Assembly (NCBI GenBank): GCA_016699675.1
Contig: CP064985.1
Coordinates: forward strand, 2,418,001 to 2,482,000
Origin: Austwickia sp.
GTDB lineage: Bacteria > Actinomycetota > Actinomycetes > Actinomycetales > Dermatophilaceae
Reading direction: 5' to 3'
DNA: 64,000 nt
In this document: positions 17,396 through 26,557 of the stretch, one piece after another
How the letters are laid out: the number at the start of each line of letters is the position of its first letter
Numbering within the stretch: the stretch's first letter is position 1
Made by a program: the position numbers and the translations under genes
The notes under the pieces: model-generated
Seen by the model: the letters and a program-made list of their open reading frames with translations, nothing else
Database searches by the model: none
What the model was told of the DNA's origin: nothing

Positions 17396-19650
17396 CGGCC
17401 CCGGTTCCGCTTGCGACGGCGGGCGTGCTCCTCGATCAGTTCGTCCTGCAGGTCGGCCAGCGGTTCGCCGTCGGGGCCGCGATGGTGCCGCGTCCAGCGG
17501 CCCGAGCCCTCCAGATGCCAACTGGAGGTGGCATCGCTCATGCCCCGCGCCACGTTGCTGACTAGCTGGTCCACGTGGCCGGGGTCGTTGATGCTGACGA
17601 GCGCCTCGACGCGGCGGTCGAGGTTGCGGTGCATCATGTCGGCACTGCCGATGAACACCCCGTCGGCGCCGCCCGGACCGAAGACGAAGACGCGGCTGTG
17701 CTCCAGAAAGCGGCCGAGCACCGAGCGCACCCGCACCCGCTCCGACAGCTCGGGGATCCCGGGTCGCAGGGCGCAGATCCCGCGCACGAGGACGTCGACG
17801 TCGACCCCGGCCTGCGAGGCGCGGTAGAGCGCGTCGATAACCTGCTCGTCGACGATCGAGTTGACCTTGATGCCGATGTAGGCGGGCTTGCCGTCGCGGG
17901 CCCGGGCGATCTGCTCGTCGACCTTCTCGACGAGCCCGGACCGGATCGAACGCGGGGCCACGAGCAGGCGCTTGTACTTGCTGCGCGGCGCCCAGCCGGA
18001 CAGCTGGTTGAACAGCCGGGTGAGGTCCTCGCCGACGTTCGGGTCGCAGGTGAACAGGCCGTAGTCCTCGTAGAGGCGGGCCGTCTTGGGGTGGTAGTTG
18101 CCGGTGCCGACGTGGCAGTAGCGGCGCAGCCCGTCGGTCTCCTGGCGCACCACGAGCGAGAGCTTGCAGTGGGTCTTCAGGCCGACCACGCCGTACACGA
18201 CGTGCACGCCCGAATGCTCCAGCTTGCGGGCCCATTCGATGTTGTTCTGCTCGTCGAACCGGGCCTTGATCTCGACCACGGCGAGGACCTGCTTGCCGGC
18301 CTCGGCGGCGTCGATGAGGGCGTCGATGATGGGGGAGTCGCCGCTGGTCCGGTAGAGGGTCTGCTTGATGGCGAGCACCTTGGGGTCCGCCGCGGCCTGC
18401 TCCACGAAGGCCTGCACAGACGTCGAGAAGCTGTCGTAGGGGTGCTGAACGAGGACGTCCTTGGCGCGCACCGCCGCCATGATGTTGGCGGCCTTGCTCG
18501 ACTCGACGCGGGCCAGGTCGGGATGGGTGCGCGGCACGAAGCTGGGGTACTTCAGCTCGGTCCGATCCAGGTCCGCGACCGTGTTCAGGCAGCGCAGGTC
18601 GAGCGGGGAGGCCAGCCGGAACACCTCCTTCGGCCCGATCTGCATCTCCCGCATCAGCATCCCGAGGACGTGGTCGTCCATGTCCCGGTCGACCTCCAGG
18701 CGCACCGGGGGACCGAAGCGGCGCCGGGTGAGCTCCTTCTCCAGGGCGGTGAGCAGGTTCTCGGCGTCGTCCTCCTCGACCTCCAGGTCCTCGTTGCGGG
18801 TGACCCGGAAGGTGAAGTGTTCGTGCACGTCCATGCCCGGGAACAGGTGCTCCAGGTGGGCGGCGATGACCTCCTCGAGGGCGACGAACCGGGCGCCGTA
18901 CAGGTCGGTGGACCCGTCCTCGGTTTCGACCCGCACGAGGCGCGGCAGCAGCGGTGGCACCTTGACCCGGGCGAAGTGTTCGTTGCCGGTCTTGGGGTTG
19001 ACCAGGGTCACGGCGAGGTTGAGGGACAGCCCGGAGATGTAGGGGAACGGGTGCGCCGGGTCGACGGCCAGCGGGGTGAGCACCGGGAAGACGCGGTCCC
19101 GGAACCAGGAGGAGAGCCGTCGCCGCTCGTCGTCGGCTAGCTCGGTCCAGCGCAGCAGGACGATGCCCTCCTCGGCGAGGGCGGGCAGCACCTCGTCGGC
19201 GAACGTCCGCGCGTGGGCCTCCATGAGCTGCTTGGCGCCCCCGAGGATGCGATCGAGCAGCTCGCGCGGTTCCAGCCCGGACGCGGACCGTACGGCGAGG
19301 CCGGTGGCGATCCGCCGCTTGAGCCCGGCGACGCGGACCATGAAGAACTCGTCGAGGTTGCTGGCGAAGATCGCCAGGAACCTGGCCCGCTCCAGCAGGT
19401 AGAGGTCGGGGTCCATGGCGAGCTGAAGGACGCGCTCGTTGAACTGGAGCCAACTGATCTCGCGGTCCAGGAACCGCTCGTCGGGGAGCTGCTCGGCCTC
19501 GGGGCGGTCGGTGGCGCTCTCTCGGAGCCGGACGAACCGGCCGTTGGCCGCGCGGGGGCGCGGCGACTCCGGCGCCGAGGTCAGGGCGGTTGCGAGCGCG
19601 AGCGGCTCCGCGTCGGGCGGTGGTTCGGGGACGGTGCGGGCGCGGGCCAT
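17392..19650 (-). CDS. ppk: Polyphosphate kinase 1
   Basis: Makes polyphosphate from ATP and, in reverse, ATP from polyphosphate. The 752-residue product carries an extra ~60-residue polar N-terminus before the PPK1 N domain (REISWLQFNERVLQLA). The catalytic region shows GLKTHCKLSL with H494 and GTGNYHPKTARLYED with H520; by family comparison H494, the first conserved histidine, is the phosphorylated residue. The ATG at 19650 lies 4 bp after the mshD stop, and the ppk stop overlaps mutT1, so mshD-ppk-mutT1 is one unit. Polyphosphate storage fits the Pho theme of the window, although no PHO box was found for this operon. Confidence 0.95.
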   Translation of the reverse strand: MARARTVPEPPPDAEPLALATALTSAPESPRPRAANGRFVRLRESATDRPEAEQLPDERFLDREISWLQFNERVLQLAMDPDLYLLERARFLAIFASNLDEFFMVRVAGLKRRIATGLAVRSASGLEPRELLDRILGGAKQLMEAHARTFADEVLPALAEEGIVLLRWTELADDERRRLSSWFRDRVFPVLTPLAVDPAHPFPYISGLSLNLAVTLVNPKTGNEHFARVKVPPLLPRLVRVETEDGSTDLYGARFVALEEVIAAHLEHLFPGMDVHEHFTFRVTRNEDLEVEEDDAENLLTALEKELTRRRFGPPVRLEVDRDMDDHVLGMLMREMQIGPKEVFRLASPLDLRCLNTVADLDRTELKYPSFVPRTHPDLARVESSKAANIMAAVRAKDVLVQHPYDSFSTSVQAFVEQAAADPKVLAIKQTLYRTSGDSPIIDALIDAAEAGKQVLAVVEIKARFDEQNNIEWARKLEHSGVHVVYGVVGLKTHCKLSLVVRQETDGLRRYCHVGTGNYHPKTARLYEDYGLFTCDPNVGEDLTRLFNQLSGWAPRSKYKRLLVAPRSIRSGLVEKVDEQIARARDGKPAYIGIKVNSIVDEQVIDALYRASQAGVDVDVLVRGICALRPGIPELSERVRVRSVLGRFLEHSRVFVFGPGGADGVFIGSADMMHRNLDRRVEALVSINDPGHVDQLVSNVARGMSDATSSWHLEGSGRWTRHHRGPDGEPLADLQDELIEEHARRRKRNRGR

Positions 19651-19654
19651 GCGC

Positions 19655-20563
19655 TTATCGTGACACCCCGGCCGCGAACTGCACATCGCGGGTCACGGTG
19701 CGGAAGCCCTGCGCCGCATAGGTCGCGAGCGCCGCCGCGTTGTCCCCGTCGACGTACAGCTCCACCGTGCGAAGGCCCAGGTCACGCAGGTGCGCCAGGC
19801 CGACCGCGGTGACGGCGCGGCCCAGCCCCCGGCCCTGGTGATCGGGGGAGACGGCCACGACGTACACCTCGCCCACCCCGTCCTCGACCTTCGTCCAGTG
19901 CGAGGCGGCGAGGCTCCCGGCGGCGTCGCGCACGAGGAAGAGGCCCGCCGCGTCGAACCACGACTCGTCCTGGCGGGCGCGCAGGTCCGCCATCGTCATC
20001 CGGCCCTGCTCGGGGTGGGCGGCGAAGGCGGCGGCGTTGAGCGCGAGCCAGTCCCGAGCGTCGCGCGGGTCGTCCGGGTCGTACGTCGAGAGCACGTAGC
20101 CCTGCGGAACCTGGGTGTCGAAGGCGTCGCTCGGGGCGAGGGCCCGAGCCAGCTTGAGCAGTTCTCGGACGGGTTGCATGCCCCGGGATGCGGCCAGCTC
20201 GCCGGCCCCCGGCAGCAGGCCGTGCGACCAGACGCGGACCGCCGGTTCGCTCGCGAGCACCGCGTCGAGGAGCGCGCCGCCATGCCCGCAGCGGCGGTGG
20301 GCGGGGTCGACGACCAGCTCGGCGGCGGGTTGGCCCCCCGCGCGCGCGTCGAGCTGCGCGTAGGCGGCCACGCCCGGTCCGGGCTCGGCGGCCTGGAGGA
20401 GGTGGCGGACGCCGTCGATCGGCTCCCGCGCGCCGTGGGCCAGGTGCAGCAGCCCCTGCTCGGACAGCGGGGCGACGCCGTCGCTCGCCTGCACGCGGCG
20501 GACCAGCTCGAGCACGGCGGCCCGGTCCGCGGGACGAATTTGCCCAGTGTTCATCGGCGACAT
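19655..20563 (-). CDS. mshD: Mycothiol synthase (tandem GNAT acetyltransferase)
   Basis: Acetylates cysteinyl-glucosaminyl-inositol in the last step of mycothiol synthesis. The 302-residue product has two GNAT domains; acetyl-CoA loops appear as VVDPAHRRCGHGGALLDAV in the first half and AVSPDHQGRGLGRAVTAV in the second, the active one in known MshD. The start at 20563 (or an ATG at 20554) sits in a 137-bp divergent region shared with the 5'-nucleotidase gene. mshA, the first enzyme of the pathway, is encoded separately at 30.8 kb. Confidence 0.92.
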   Translation of the reverse strand: MSPMNTGQIRPADRAAVLELVRRVQASDGVAPLSEQGLLHLAHGAREPIDGVRHLLQAAEPGPGVAAYAQLDARAGGQPAAELVVDPAHRRCGHGGALLDAVLASEPAVRVWSHGLLPGAGELAASRGMQPVRELLKLARALAPSDAFDTQVPQGYVLSTYDPDDPRDARDWLALNAAAFAAHPEQGRMTMADLRARQDESWFDAAGLFLVRDAAGSLAASHWTKVEDGVGEVYVVAVSPDHQGRGLGRAVTAVGLAHLRDLGLRTVELYVDGDNAAALATYAAQGFRTVTRDVQFAAGVSR

Positions 20564-20700
20564 GCGGCCATTCCACCACGGTGAACTCGGACGTCCGTTC
20601 TAGCGTGGGACCGTCATCGAACCCGGCCGCGACGCCAGCCGCCTTGACTCCCCACGCCGTACGGCGCCGCCGCGCTCCCCGAACCCCCCGAGGAGGACGC

Positions 20701-22557
20701 ATGTCGTCCACGACGCTCGCCCGCCTGGTCACCGCATCCCTGGGCCTGGCCCTGACCACGGCCGCGTTCGCGGCCCCGGCCTTCGCCGCCGACGACGCCC
20801 CAGCCCCCACGCCGGACGCCCAGGGTCAGCGGGGCGCGGATCGCCGGCTCAAGGACGTGCAGCTGCTGGCGTTCAACGACTTCCACGGCAACCTCGAGCC
20901 CCCAGCGGGCAGCGGGGGTCGCGTCGTCGTGGGCCACACCGTCGACGCCGCCGGCAAGGTCACCGACGCGACGGTCGACGCGGGCGGCGCAGCGTACCTC
21001 GCCACCCACCTCGCCCGGATGCGCGCCGGACAGCAGACCTCGTTCACGCTGGAGACCGGCGACCTCATCGGCGCCTCGCCGCTGATCTCGGCGGCGTTCC
21101 ACGACGAGCCGACCATCGAGGCGGCCCGGCTGATGGGCGTGCAGGCGGGCGTCGTGGGCAACCACGAGTTCGACGAGGGGTACGCCGAGCTGCTACGCAT
21201 CGTCCGCGGCGGCTGCATCGACGACGGGGCCGGCAAGGACAACCAGAATTCGTGCGCCGCGCAGCCCTACCGCGGCGCGGGCTTCCCCGTGCTGGCGGCG
21301 AACGTCTACCGCAAGGGCACGACCACGCCGATCCTGCCGGCGTACACCGTCCTGCAGGACAACGGCGTTCGCCTCGGAGTCATCGGTGTCGTGCTGAAGG
21401 ACACCGCCAACATCGTCACCCAGGCGGGCATCAAGGACCTCGACTTCGGCGACGAGGTCGCGGCGATCAACCGCGCCGCCGCCGAGCTGAAGGCCCACGG
21501 CGTCAACGCGATGGTCGCGCTGGTCCACCAGGGCGGCAACGGCCCCAAGCGCGCCTGGGTCGGTCCGGACGGCAAGTCCTACCCGGCGACCACGACGTAC
21601 GACGCGCGGTGCACCCCCGGCACCACCGACCTTCTTGACGGTTCCCCGATCCTGCCCATCGTCAAGGGGGCCGACGCGGCCGTGGACGCGATCCTCACGG
21701 CGCACAGCCACGTCGCCTATCAGTGCGACGTGCCGGACCCGGCGGGCAAGCCGCGGCCGGTCACCCAGGCGGCCGCGTTCGGGCGCCTGGTCACCGACCT
21801 GCACTTCGCCTACGACCCGGCGACCAAGGACGTCGTCCGCGAGCGCACCTGGACGCGGCAGCAGGTCGTGACCCGCGACGTGCCCGCGGACCCGCAGGTG
21901 GCGGCGCTCATCGCCCGGTACGCCGAGCTGGTCAAGCCCATCGCCAGCAAGGTGCTGGGCCGGATCACCGCCGACGTGACCAAGGCCCAGAACCCGGCGG
22001 GGGAGAGCGCGTTAGGCGACCTCATCGCCGACGCCCAGCTGGCCGACGCCTCCGTCGCCGCGAAGGGCAAGCCGGTCGTGGCGTTCATGAACCCCGGTGG
22101 CATCCGGGCGGACCTGGGCGCGGCGCCGATGGGCGGGGAGCAGCCGGGTGAGGTGACCTACCAGAAGGCGTTCAACGTCCAGCCGTTCAACAACTACCTC
22201 GTGAGCATGGACATGACCGGGCAGCAGATCTACGACCTGCTCGGCCAGCAGTTCACCGGCCCCAACGCGAGTGCCCCGAAGGTCCTCCAGGTCAGCGCCG
22301 GCTTCAGCTACCGCTGGACCGGGACGGGCACGATCGTCGACGGCAGCGTGCAGCTCGGCGGCAAGGCGGTGGACAAGGCCGCGACGTACCGCGTCGTGGC
22401 GAACTCGTTCCTCTCCGACGGCGGCGACGGCTTCGCGGCGTTCACCAAGGCGACGAACAAGGTGTTCGGCGGGCTCGACATCGACGGGTTCGCGGCGTAC
22501 CTGCAGGCGCACTCGCCCTACAGCCCCGCCGCGCTCACCCGGATCACCAAGGGCTGA
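20701..22557 (+). CDS. Secreted 5'-nucleotidase / 2',3'-cyclic phosphodiesterase family
   Basis: A 618-residue exported metallophosphoesterase that releases phosphate from nucleotides. A signal peptide ends near AFAAPAFA-A. The metallophosphatase domain has FNDFHGNL, GDLIGASPL, GNHEFDEG and HSHV, the di-metal motifs; the C-terminal half is the 5'-nucleotidase substrate domain with FMNPGGIRADLG and FNVQPFNNYL. There is no LPXTG or membrane anchor at the C-terminus. The ATG follows an AGGAGG 4 nt upstream. Its role in phosphate scavenging is inferred from family and context. A lone GTTCACC motif occurs upstream but not a paired PHO box. Confidence 0.93.
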   Translation: MSSTTLARLVTASLGLALTTAAFAAPAFAADDAPAPTPDAQGQRGADRRLKDVQLLAFNDFHGNLEPPAGSGGRVVVGHTVDAAGKVTDATVDAGGAAYLATHLARMRAGQQTSFTLETGDLIGASPLISAAFHDEPTIEAARLMGVQAGVVGNHEFDEGYAELLRIVRGGCIDDGAGKDNQNSCAAQPYRGAGFPVLAANVYRKGTTTPILPAYTVLQDNGVRLGVIGVVLKDTANIVTQAGIKDLDFGDEVAAINRAAAELKAHGVNAMVALVHQGGNGPKRAWVGPDGKSYPATTTYDARCTPGTTDLLDGSPILPIVKGADAAVDAILTAHSHVAYQCDVPDPAGKPRPVTQAAAFGRLVTDLHFAYDPATKDVVRERTWTRQQVVTRDVPADPQVAALIARYAELVKPIASKVLGRITADVTKAQNPAGESALGDLIADAQLADASVAAKGKPVVAFMNPGGIRADLGAAPMGGEQPGEVTYQKAFNVQPFNNYLVSMDMTGQQIYDLLGQQFTGPNASAPKVLQVSAGFSYRWTGTGTIVDGSVQLGGKAVDKAATYRVVANSFLSDGGDGFAAFTKATNKVFGGLDIDGFAAYLQAHSPYSPAALTRITKG

Positions 22558-22561
22558 CGCG

Positions 22562-23242
22562 TCAGACCAGCGACTCCTCCGGGACGAACCGGTAGCCCAC
22601 GTTGCGGACCGTGCCGATCAGCGCCTCGTGTTCGGAGCCGAGCTTGGCGCGCAGCCGCCGCACGTGGACGTCGACGGTGCGGGTGCCGCCGAAATAGTCG
22701 TACCCCCACACCTCCTGGAGGAGCTGCGCCCGGGTGAACACCCGGCCCGGGTGCCCGGCCAGATACTTCAGCAGCTCGAACTCCTTGTAGGTCAGGTCGA
22801 GCAGGCGGCCATGCAGCCGCGCCGAATAGGTGGTCTCGTCGATGACCAGCTCGCCGGAGGAGATCGGGGTGGCGAACTCCGGCTCCTGGGCGGATTGGCG
22901 GGTCAGCGCGAGCCGCAGCCGCGCCTCGACCTCCGCGGGTCCCGCGGTCTCCAGCAGCAGGTCGGTGAGCTGCCAATCGGCGGAGACCGCGACCAGGCCA
23001 CCCTCGGAGACCACAGCGAGGATCGGGCCAGGGGTGCCGGTGGTCGCGAGCAGCCGGCACAGGGTGCGGGCGCCCGCGAGATCGCGGCGGGCGTCGACCA
23101 GAATCGCGTCCACGTGCCGGTCGTCGAGGAGCGCCGTGAGGTCCGGGGGGACGATGCGGACCTGGTGCGGCAGGAATCCGAGGGCGGGCAACACCTCCGC
23201 GCTGGGCCCCAGCACGGAGGTCATCACCACCAGTTCCGCCAC
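22562..23242 (-). CDS. glnR: GlnR-type orphan OmpR-family response regulator
   Basis: A 226-residue regulator. The N-terminal half is a receiver-like domain with a conserved Asp in AILVDAR but without the usual acidic pair near the N-terminus, as expected for atypical receivers. The C-terminal winged helix covers residues ~125-220 (LTYKEFELLKYLAGHPGRVF, TVDVHVRRLRAKLG, GTVRNVGYRF). No kinase gene is adjacent. In actinobacteria this class, next to mshD, is GlnR, the nitrogen regulator. The gene converges on the 5'-nucleotidase gene with a 4-bp gap and reads away from the MoaD-like gene. The GTG start at 23242 has GAGGGG upstream. Confidence 0.82.
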   Translation of the reverse strand: MAELVVMTSVLGPSAEVLPALGFLPHQVRIVPPDLTALLDDRHVDAILVDARRDLAGARTLCRLLATTGTPGPILAVVSEGGLVAVSADWQLTDLLLETAGPAEVEARLRLALTRQSAQEPEFATPISSGELVIDETTYSARLHGRLLDLTYKEFELLKYLAGHPGRVFTRAQLLQEVWGYDYFGGTRTVDVHVRRLRAKLGSEHEALIGTVRNVGYRFVPEESLV

Positions 23243-23317
23243 CCCTCAAGAGTAGGCCGTCTCGCTGGATGGTCCTTCCCCCGCCGGGGCGTGGGCGGCC
23301 CGTGGCAGGCTAGGGCC

Positions 23318-23647
23318 GTGACCGAGCCCACTCCCGCGCCGCCCGCCGACCCCAGCGCCGAGCCCGTTGCAGCGGCGACCTCGGCGACCGTGGCAGCGAC
23401 CGCGGCGGCGGGGACGGTGACCGTGCGGTACTGGGCCGCGGCCCGCGCCGCCGCCGGCGTCGACGAGGAAACCCGGGCGGCTGGCGTCGTCGCCGACATC
23501 CTGGCGGGTGCGGCGACGGAGCACCCCGACCTGGTTCCGGTGCTCGCCGTGGCCTCGACGCTGATCGACGGCACCACGGCGGCGCCCCACGACGTGGCGC
23601 CTGCGGGGAGCGTCCTGGAGATCCTGCCCCCGTTCGCGGGGGGCTGA
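23318..23647 (+). CDS. MoaD/ThiS-family sulfur-carrier protein
   Basis: A 109-residue protein with a beta-grasp fold region (TVTVRYWAAARAAAGVDEE ... APAGSVLEILPPFAGG) ending in the Gly-Gly tail that is adenylated and thiocarboxylated in this family. The first ~35 residues are Ala/Pro low complexity. The role could be molybdopterin synthesis or another sulfur transfer; no moaE or adenylating enzyme is nearby. It opens a tightly packed run of five genes on the plus strand. The GTG at 23318 was selected as the first start in frame after the divergent glnR. Confidence 0.85.
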   Translation: MTEPTPAPPADPSAEPVAAATSATVAATAAAGTVTVRYWAAARAAAGVDEETRAAGVVADILAGAATEHPDLVPVLAVASTLIDGTTAAPHDVAPAGSVLEILPPFAGG

Positions 23648-23650
23648 GTC

Positions 23651-24475
23651 ATGTCGGCCGAGTCAACCGGTCCGCTGCCGAGCGCCATCGCCGGACCGCT
23701 CATGCCCGTGCGGCCGTGGCGTCCCCTGGTGACGTCCGCGGCCGTCCTGTCCGCTGCAGCCTCGGCGGCCTGCGCCTGGGCCGGGCAGCCGCTGGGCGTG
23801 GCCCTCGTCGGCGCCCTGGGCGTGCTGGCCGTCGTCGTGGGCTGGGTCCCGCTGCTGAACCTGCCCAGCCCGCGGGGCACCACGGCCGTCCTGGCGTTCG
23901 CCGCCGTGGTCCTGGGGGTGACGGGGTGGGTGGCCCGGCCGGTCACCTCCGGCATCGGTGACCTCGACGCCGTCGTGGCCGCCTTCGCGCTGTGCATCCT
24001 CGCCGCGTTCGTCCACCAGCTCGCGCGCCGGGACGGTCGGCCCCGGCTCGTCGAGTCCCTGACGTCGGAGGTATCCGGGGTCCTGCTGATCGCCGCCTGG
24101 GCGGGGTCGCTCCCGGCGCTGACGCGCCCTGGGGCATTGGGCGCGGTCGTCGTCGTCGCGTCCGCCGTGGGGTGCGCCGCGTTCGCCGACATCGTCCGGG
24201 GCCGATGGGTCGACGATGTCCCCGCCGTCGTCATCGCCGCGGCGCTGGCCAGTGCGGGAGCCGTCGGCGCCGCCCGATTCGTCGACGTGGCCGGCCTGGC
24301 GGCCGGAGTGGTGGCCGCTGGCGGCGTGGTGGCCGGGCTGGGGTCCTACGCCTTGCGCCAGATCTTCTTCGTCCAGCCGACCCAGTCGCGCCGCCGACCG
24401 CAGGTCGCCTCCGGCGCCGGCTCCTGGCTCCTGGTAGGGGTCGTCGTGAGCCTCCTGGTCGCGCTCGTGCGCTGA
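23651..24475 (+). CDS. Multi-pass membrane protein of unknown function
   Basis: A 274-residue integral membrane protein with about eight hydrophobic segments rich in Ala, Val and Gly, and a basic loop LARRDGRPRLVESL near the middle. The start lies 3 bp after the MoaD-like stop. I recognise no family motif. Its place between a MoaD-like and a nitrobindin-like gene resembles the glnR neighbourhood of other actinobacteria, but that does not give a function. Confidence 0.8.
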   Translation: MSAESTGPLPSAIAGPLMPVRPWRPLVTSAAVLSAAASAACAWAGQPLGVALVGALGVLAVVVGWVPLLNLPSPRGTTAVLAFAAVVLGVTGWVARPVTSGIGDLDAVVAAFALCILAAFVHQLARRDGRPRLVESLTSEVSGVLLIAAWAGSLPALTRPGALGAVVVVASAVGCAAFADIVRGRWVDDVPAVVIAAALASAGAVGAARFVDVAGLAAGVVAAGGVVAGLGSYALRQIFFVQPTQSRRRPQVASGAGSWLLVGVVVSLLVALVR

Positions 24476-24495
24476 GCGTGCGGGAGAATGGCGCC

Positions 24496-24999
24496 ATGCC
24501 CTTCGAACTCGACGTGACCCTGCAACCCGTCCTGGCCCCGCTCGCCTGGCTCGTCGGCCGGTGGGAGGGCGCGGGCGTGGTCGGCTACCCGAGCATGACG
24601 TCGATGAACTTCGGCCAAGAGGTGATCTGCACCCACGACGAACGCGCATTCCTGCGTTGGGAGAGCCGGACCTGGCTGCTCGACGAGGCCGGCAACCAGG
24701 TGCGCCCCTCCGCCACCGAGCTGGGGTTCTGGCGCGTCCTGGGCTCGGGAGAGATCGAGCTGCTGCTCACCCACCCCACGGGGATCGTCGAGATGTACGT
24801 CGGGGCGAAGGATCCCGCCCGACCCGCGGTGCAGCTGCGCACCGACGGGGTGATGCGCAGCCCGGAGGCGAAGGAGTACAACGCGGGCACCCGCATGTAC
24901 GGCTACGTCGAGGGTGAGCTCATGTGGGCCATGGACATGGCCGCGACGGGTCACCCGCTGCAGAGCCACCTGTCGGCCCGCCTCAAGCGGGTGGAGTGA
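24496..24999 (+). CDS. Nitrobindin-like (FABP-fold) haem protein
   Basis: A 167-residue beta-barrel protein of the THAP4/nitrobindin family. The signature GRWEGAG is at residues 21-27 and the proximal haem-ligand histidine is H158 in SHLSARLKR. Family members bind ferric haem and are reported to isomerise peroxynitrite to nitrate; the same gene (the Rv0813c type) sits near glnR in mycobacteria. The ATG at 24496 follows the membrane protein by 20 bp. Its stop overlaps the Fur-family start (GTGA). Confidence 0.85.
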   Translation: MPFELDVTLQPVLAPLAWLVGRWEGAGVVGYPSMTSMNFGQEVICTHDERAFLRWESRTWLLDEAGNQVRPSATELGFWRVLGSGEIELLLTHPTGIVEMYVGAKDPARPAVQLRTDGVMRSPEAKEYNAGTRMYGYVEGELMWAMDMAATGHPLQSHLSARLKRVE

Positions 25000-25436
25000 G
25001 CGGGCTGCGGGGCGCGGCGGAGGTCGCCGACGCGCTGCGCGCCCGCGGGATGCGGATGACGCCGCAACGCGAGCGGGTGCTGGCCGCGGTCGGGGCGTTG
25101 GGCCACGCGACGCCCGACGCGGTCGCCGAGTCCATCGACGCCGACGGCGGACCGCCGCTGTCGCTGTCCACGGTGTATCGCAATCTGGAGGCGCTGGAGC
25201 GCGTCGGTGCGGTGTCGCACACCCACCTGGAGCACCGCGCGCCGTCGTACCACCTCGCGACGCACGCCAATCATCTGCACCTGGTGTGCCTGGGGTGCGG
25301 CGCGGTGAGCGAGGCGCCCGTGCAGGTGGCCGACTCGTTCGCCAGCACCCTGATGCGTGAGACCGCGTTCGTCGTCGACGTGCGGCACATGGCCGTGCAC
25401 GGCTGGTGCGGCGCCTGCGAGAGGGAGGAAGCATGA
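24996..25436 (+). CDS. Fur-family metal/redox regulator
   Basis: A 146-residue Fur-type repressor. The DNA-binding winged helix includes MRMTPQRERVL and STVYRNLEALERVG; the dimerisation half has ATHANHLHLVCLGCG and a second pair in GWCGAC, giving two structural-zinc CxxC motifs (C98/C101 and C138/C141). Which metal it senses cannot be read from sequence alone. The GTG start overlaps the previous stop, and its own stop overlaps the next ATG, so it is translated as part of a chain ending in ygfZ. Confidence 0.9.
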   Translation: MSGLRGAAEVADALRARGMRMTPQRERVLAAVGALGHATPDAVAESIDADGGPPLSLSTVYRNLEALERVGAVSHTHLEHRAPSYHLATHANHLHLVCLGCGAVSEAPVQVADSFASTLMRETAFVVDVRHMAVHGWCGACEREEA

Positions 25437-26446
25437 GATCGCCACTGCTCGACGAGGTGCCGGGCGCCGTTGCGGCCGGCGGCCTCGACGCCGGGGTCGC
25501 CGCGCACTACGGCGACCCGGTGCGGGAGCAACGCCTGCTTGCCGAGGGCCTGGCCGTGGTGGACCTGGCTCACCGCGACGTGCTGACCATCGCCGGGCCC
25601 GACCGGCTCTCCTGGCTGCACTCGCTCACGAGCCAACACCTGACCGACCTACCGCCGCACACCTCGGCGGAGTCGCTCGTCCTCACCCCGAACGGGCACG
25701 TCGAACACGCCCTGCACCTCGTCGACGACGGCGAGCGCATCTGGATCACGGTGGAACCCGGCACGGGCGCCGCCCTGGCTGAGTGGCTGCGGCGGATGCA
25801 GTTCCTGTTGCGGGTGGAGGTCGGACAGGTCACCGCGGAGTACGCCGTACTGGGTGAGCCGATTGCGGCGGAGGGACGACCCGGCGAGCCCCCCACGTGG
25901 CGCGACCCGTGGCCCGGGCCGGTGGGCGACACGACGTGCTACGGACCCGCCGAGAACCACCCCGGCGCCGAGCGCGCCTGGCGCGAGGTGATCGTGCCGC
26001 GGGAGCAGCTGCGTGCGGCGGTCGGGGATCGCCCGCTGGCCGGGATCTGGGCGGCGGAGGCGGCCCGCATCGCCTCCTGGCGCCCTCGACTCGGGGCGGA
26101 CACCGACCACCGCACCATCCCGCACGAGCTGGACTGGCTGCGCACGGCGGTGCACCTGCACAAGGGCTGCTATCGGGGCCAGGAGACGATGGCCCGCGTG
26201 CACAATCTCGGGCGGCCACCCCGGCGACTGGTGTTCTGCCACCTCGACGGGTCGGGCCACGTGCTGCCGGAAGCCGGCGCAGAGCTGACCGCGGGCGGGC
26301 GTTCGGTCGGGCGCTTGACGAGCGTCGCCCGGCATGCGCTCGAGGGCCCCATCGCACTCGGCGTCGTGCGGCGCAACACCCCGGTGGATGCGGTGCTGGT
26401 CGCCGGCGGAATCAGTGCGGCCCCAACGGTCGTCGTACAGCCCTGA
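25433..26446 (+). CDS. ygfZ: YgfZ/GcvT-like folate-binding protein
   Basis: A 337-residue tetrahydrofolate-dependent protein of the YgfZ (IBA57-like) family, which helps maintain Fe-S enzymes. The diagnostic K-G-C-Y-x-G-Q-E motif is at residues 244-251 with the conserved cysteine C246. The start overlaps the Fur-family stop by 4 bp (ATGA). Pairing with a Fur regulator and a haem protein suits a role in iron/redox homeostasis; that link is inference. Confidence 0.9.
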   Translation: MRSPLLDEVPGAVAAGGLDAGVAAHYGDPVREQRLLAEGLAVVDLAHRDVLTIAGPDRLSWLHSLTSQHLTDLPPHTSAESLVLTPNGHVEHALHLVDDGERIWITVEPGTGAALAEWLRRMQFLLRVEVGQVTAEYAVLGEPIAAEGRPGEPPTWRDPWPGPVGDTTCYGPAENHPGAERAWREVIVPREQLRAAVGDRPLAGIWAAEAARIASWRPRLGADTDHRTIPHELDWLRTAVHLHKGCYRGQETMARVHNLGRPPRRLVFCHLDGSGHVLPEAGAELTAGGRSVGRLTSVARHALEGPIALGVVRRNTPVDAVLVAGGISAAPTVVVQP

Positions 26447-26475
26447 CCGTCGCCGTCGGGCCCGGCAAGCACACC

Positions 26476-26557
26476 GTTAGCAGGAGCAAGCGCCGCGGCG
26501 AAAACGTGTTCAACATCGCAGCGACGGCGCTTGCTCATTGCTTGCCATGGTTAGCAG
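26476..26557. promoter_or_regulatory. Large inverted repeat flanked by GTTAGCAG direct repeats
   Basis: GAGCAAGCGCCG (26484-26495) and CGGCGCTTGCTC (26525-26536) are perfect 12-bp inverted arms with a 29-nt AT-richer centre. GTTAGCAG occurs immediately outside both arms (26476-26483 and 26550-26557). The structure lies between ygfZ and the XRE-HBHA gene and probably holds that promoter and an operator for the XRE regulator. Confidence 0.6.

Noticed and set aside
20549..20587. Possible PHO box between mshD and the 5'-nucleotidase gene
   Set aside because: GTTCATC (plus) and GTTCACC (minus) occur singly; no second 11-mer in register accompanies either, so the paired-repeat requirement is not met.
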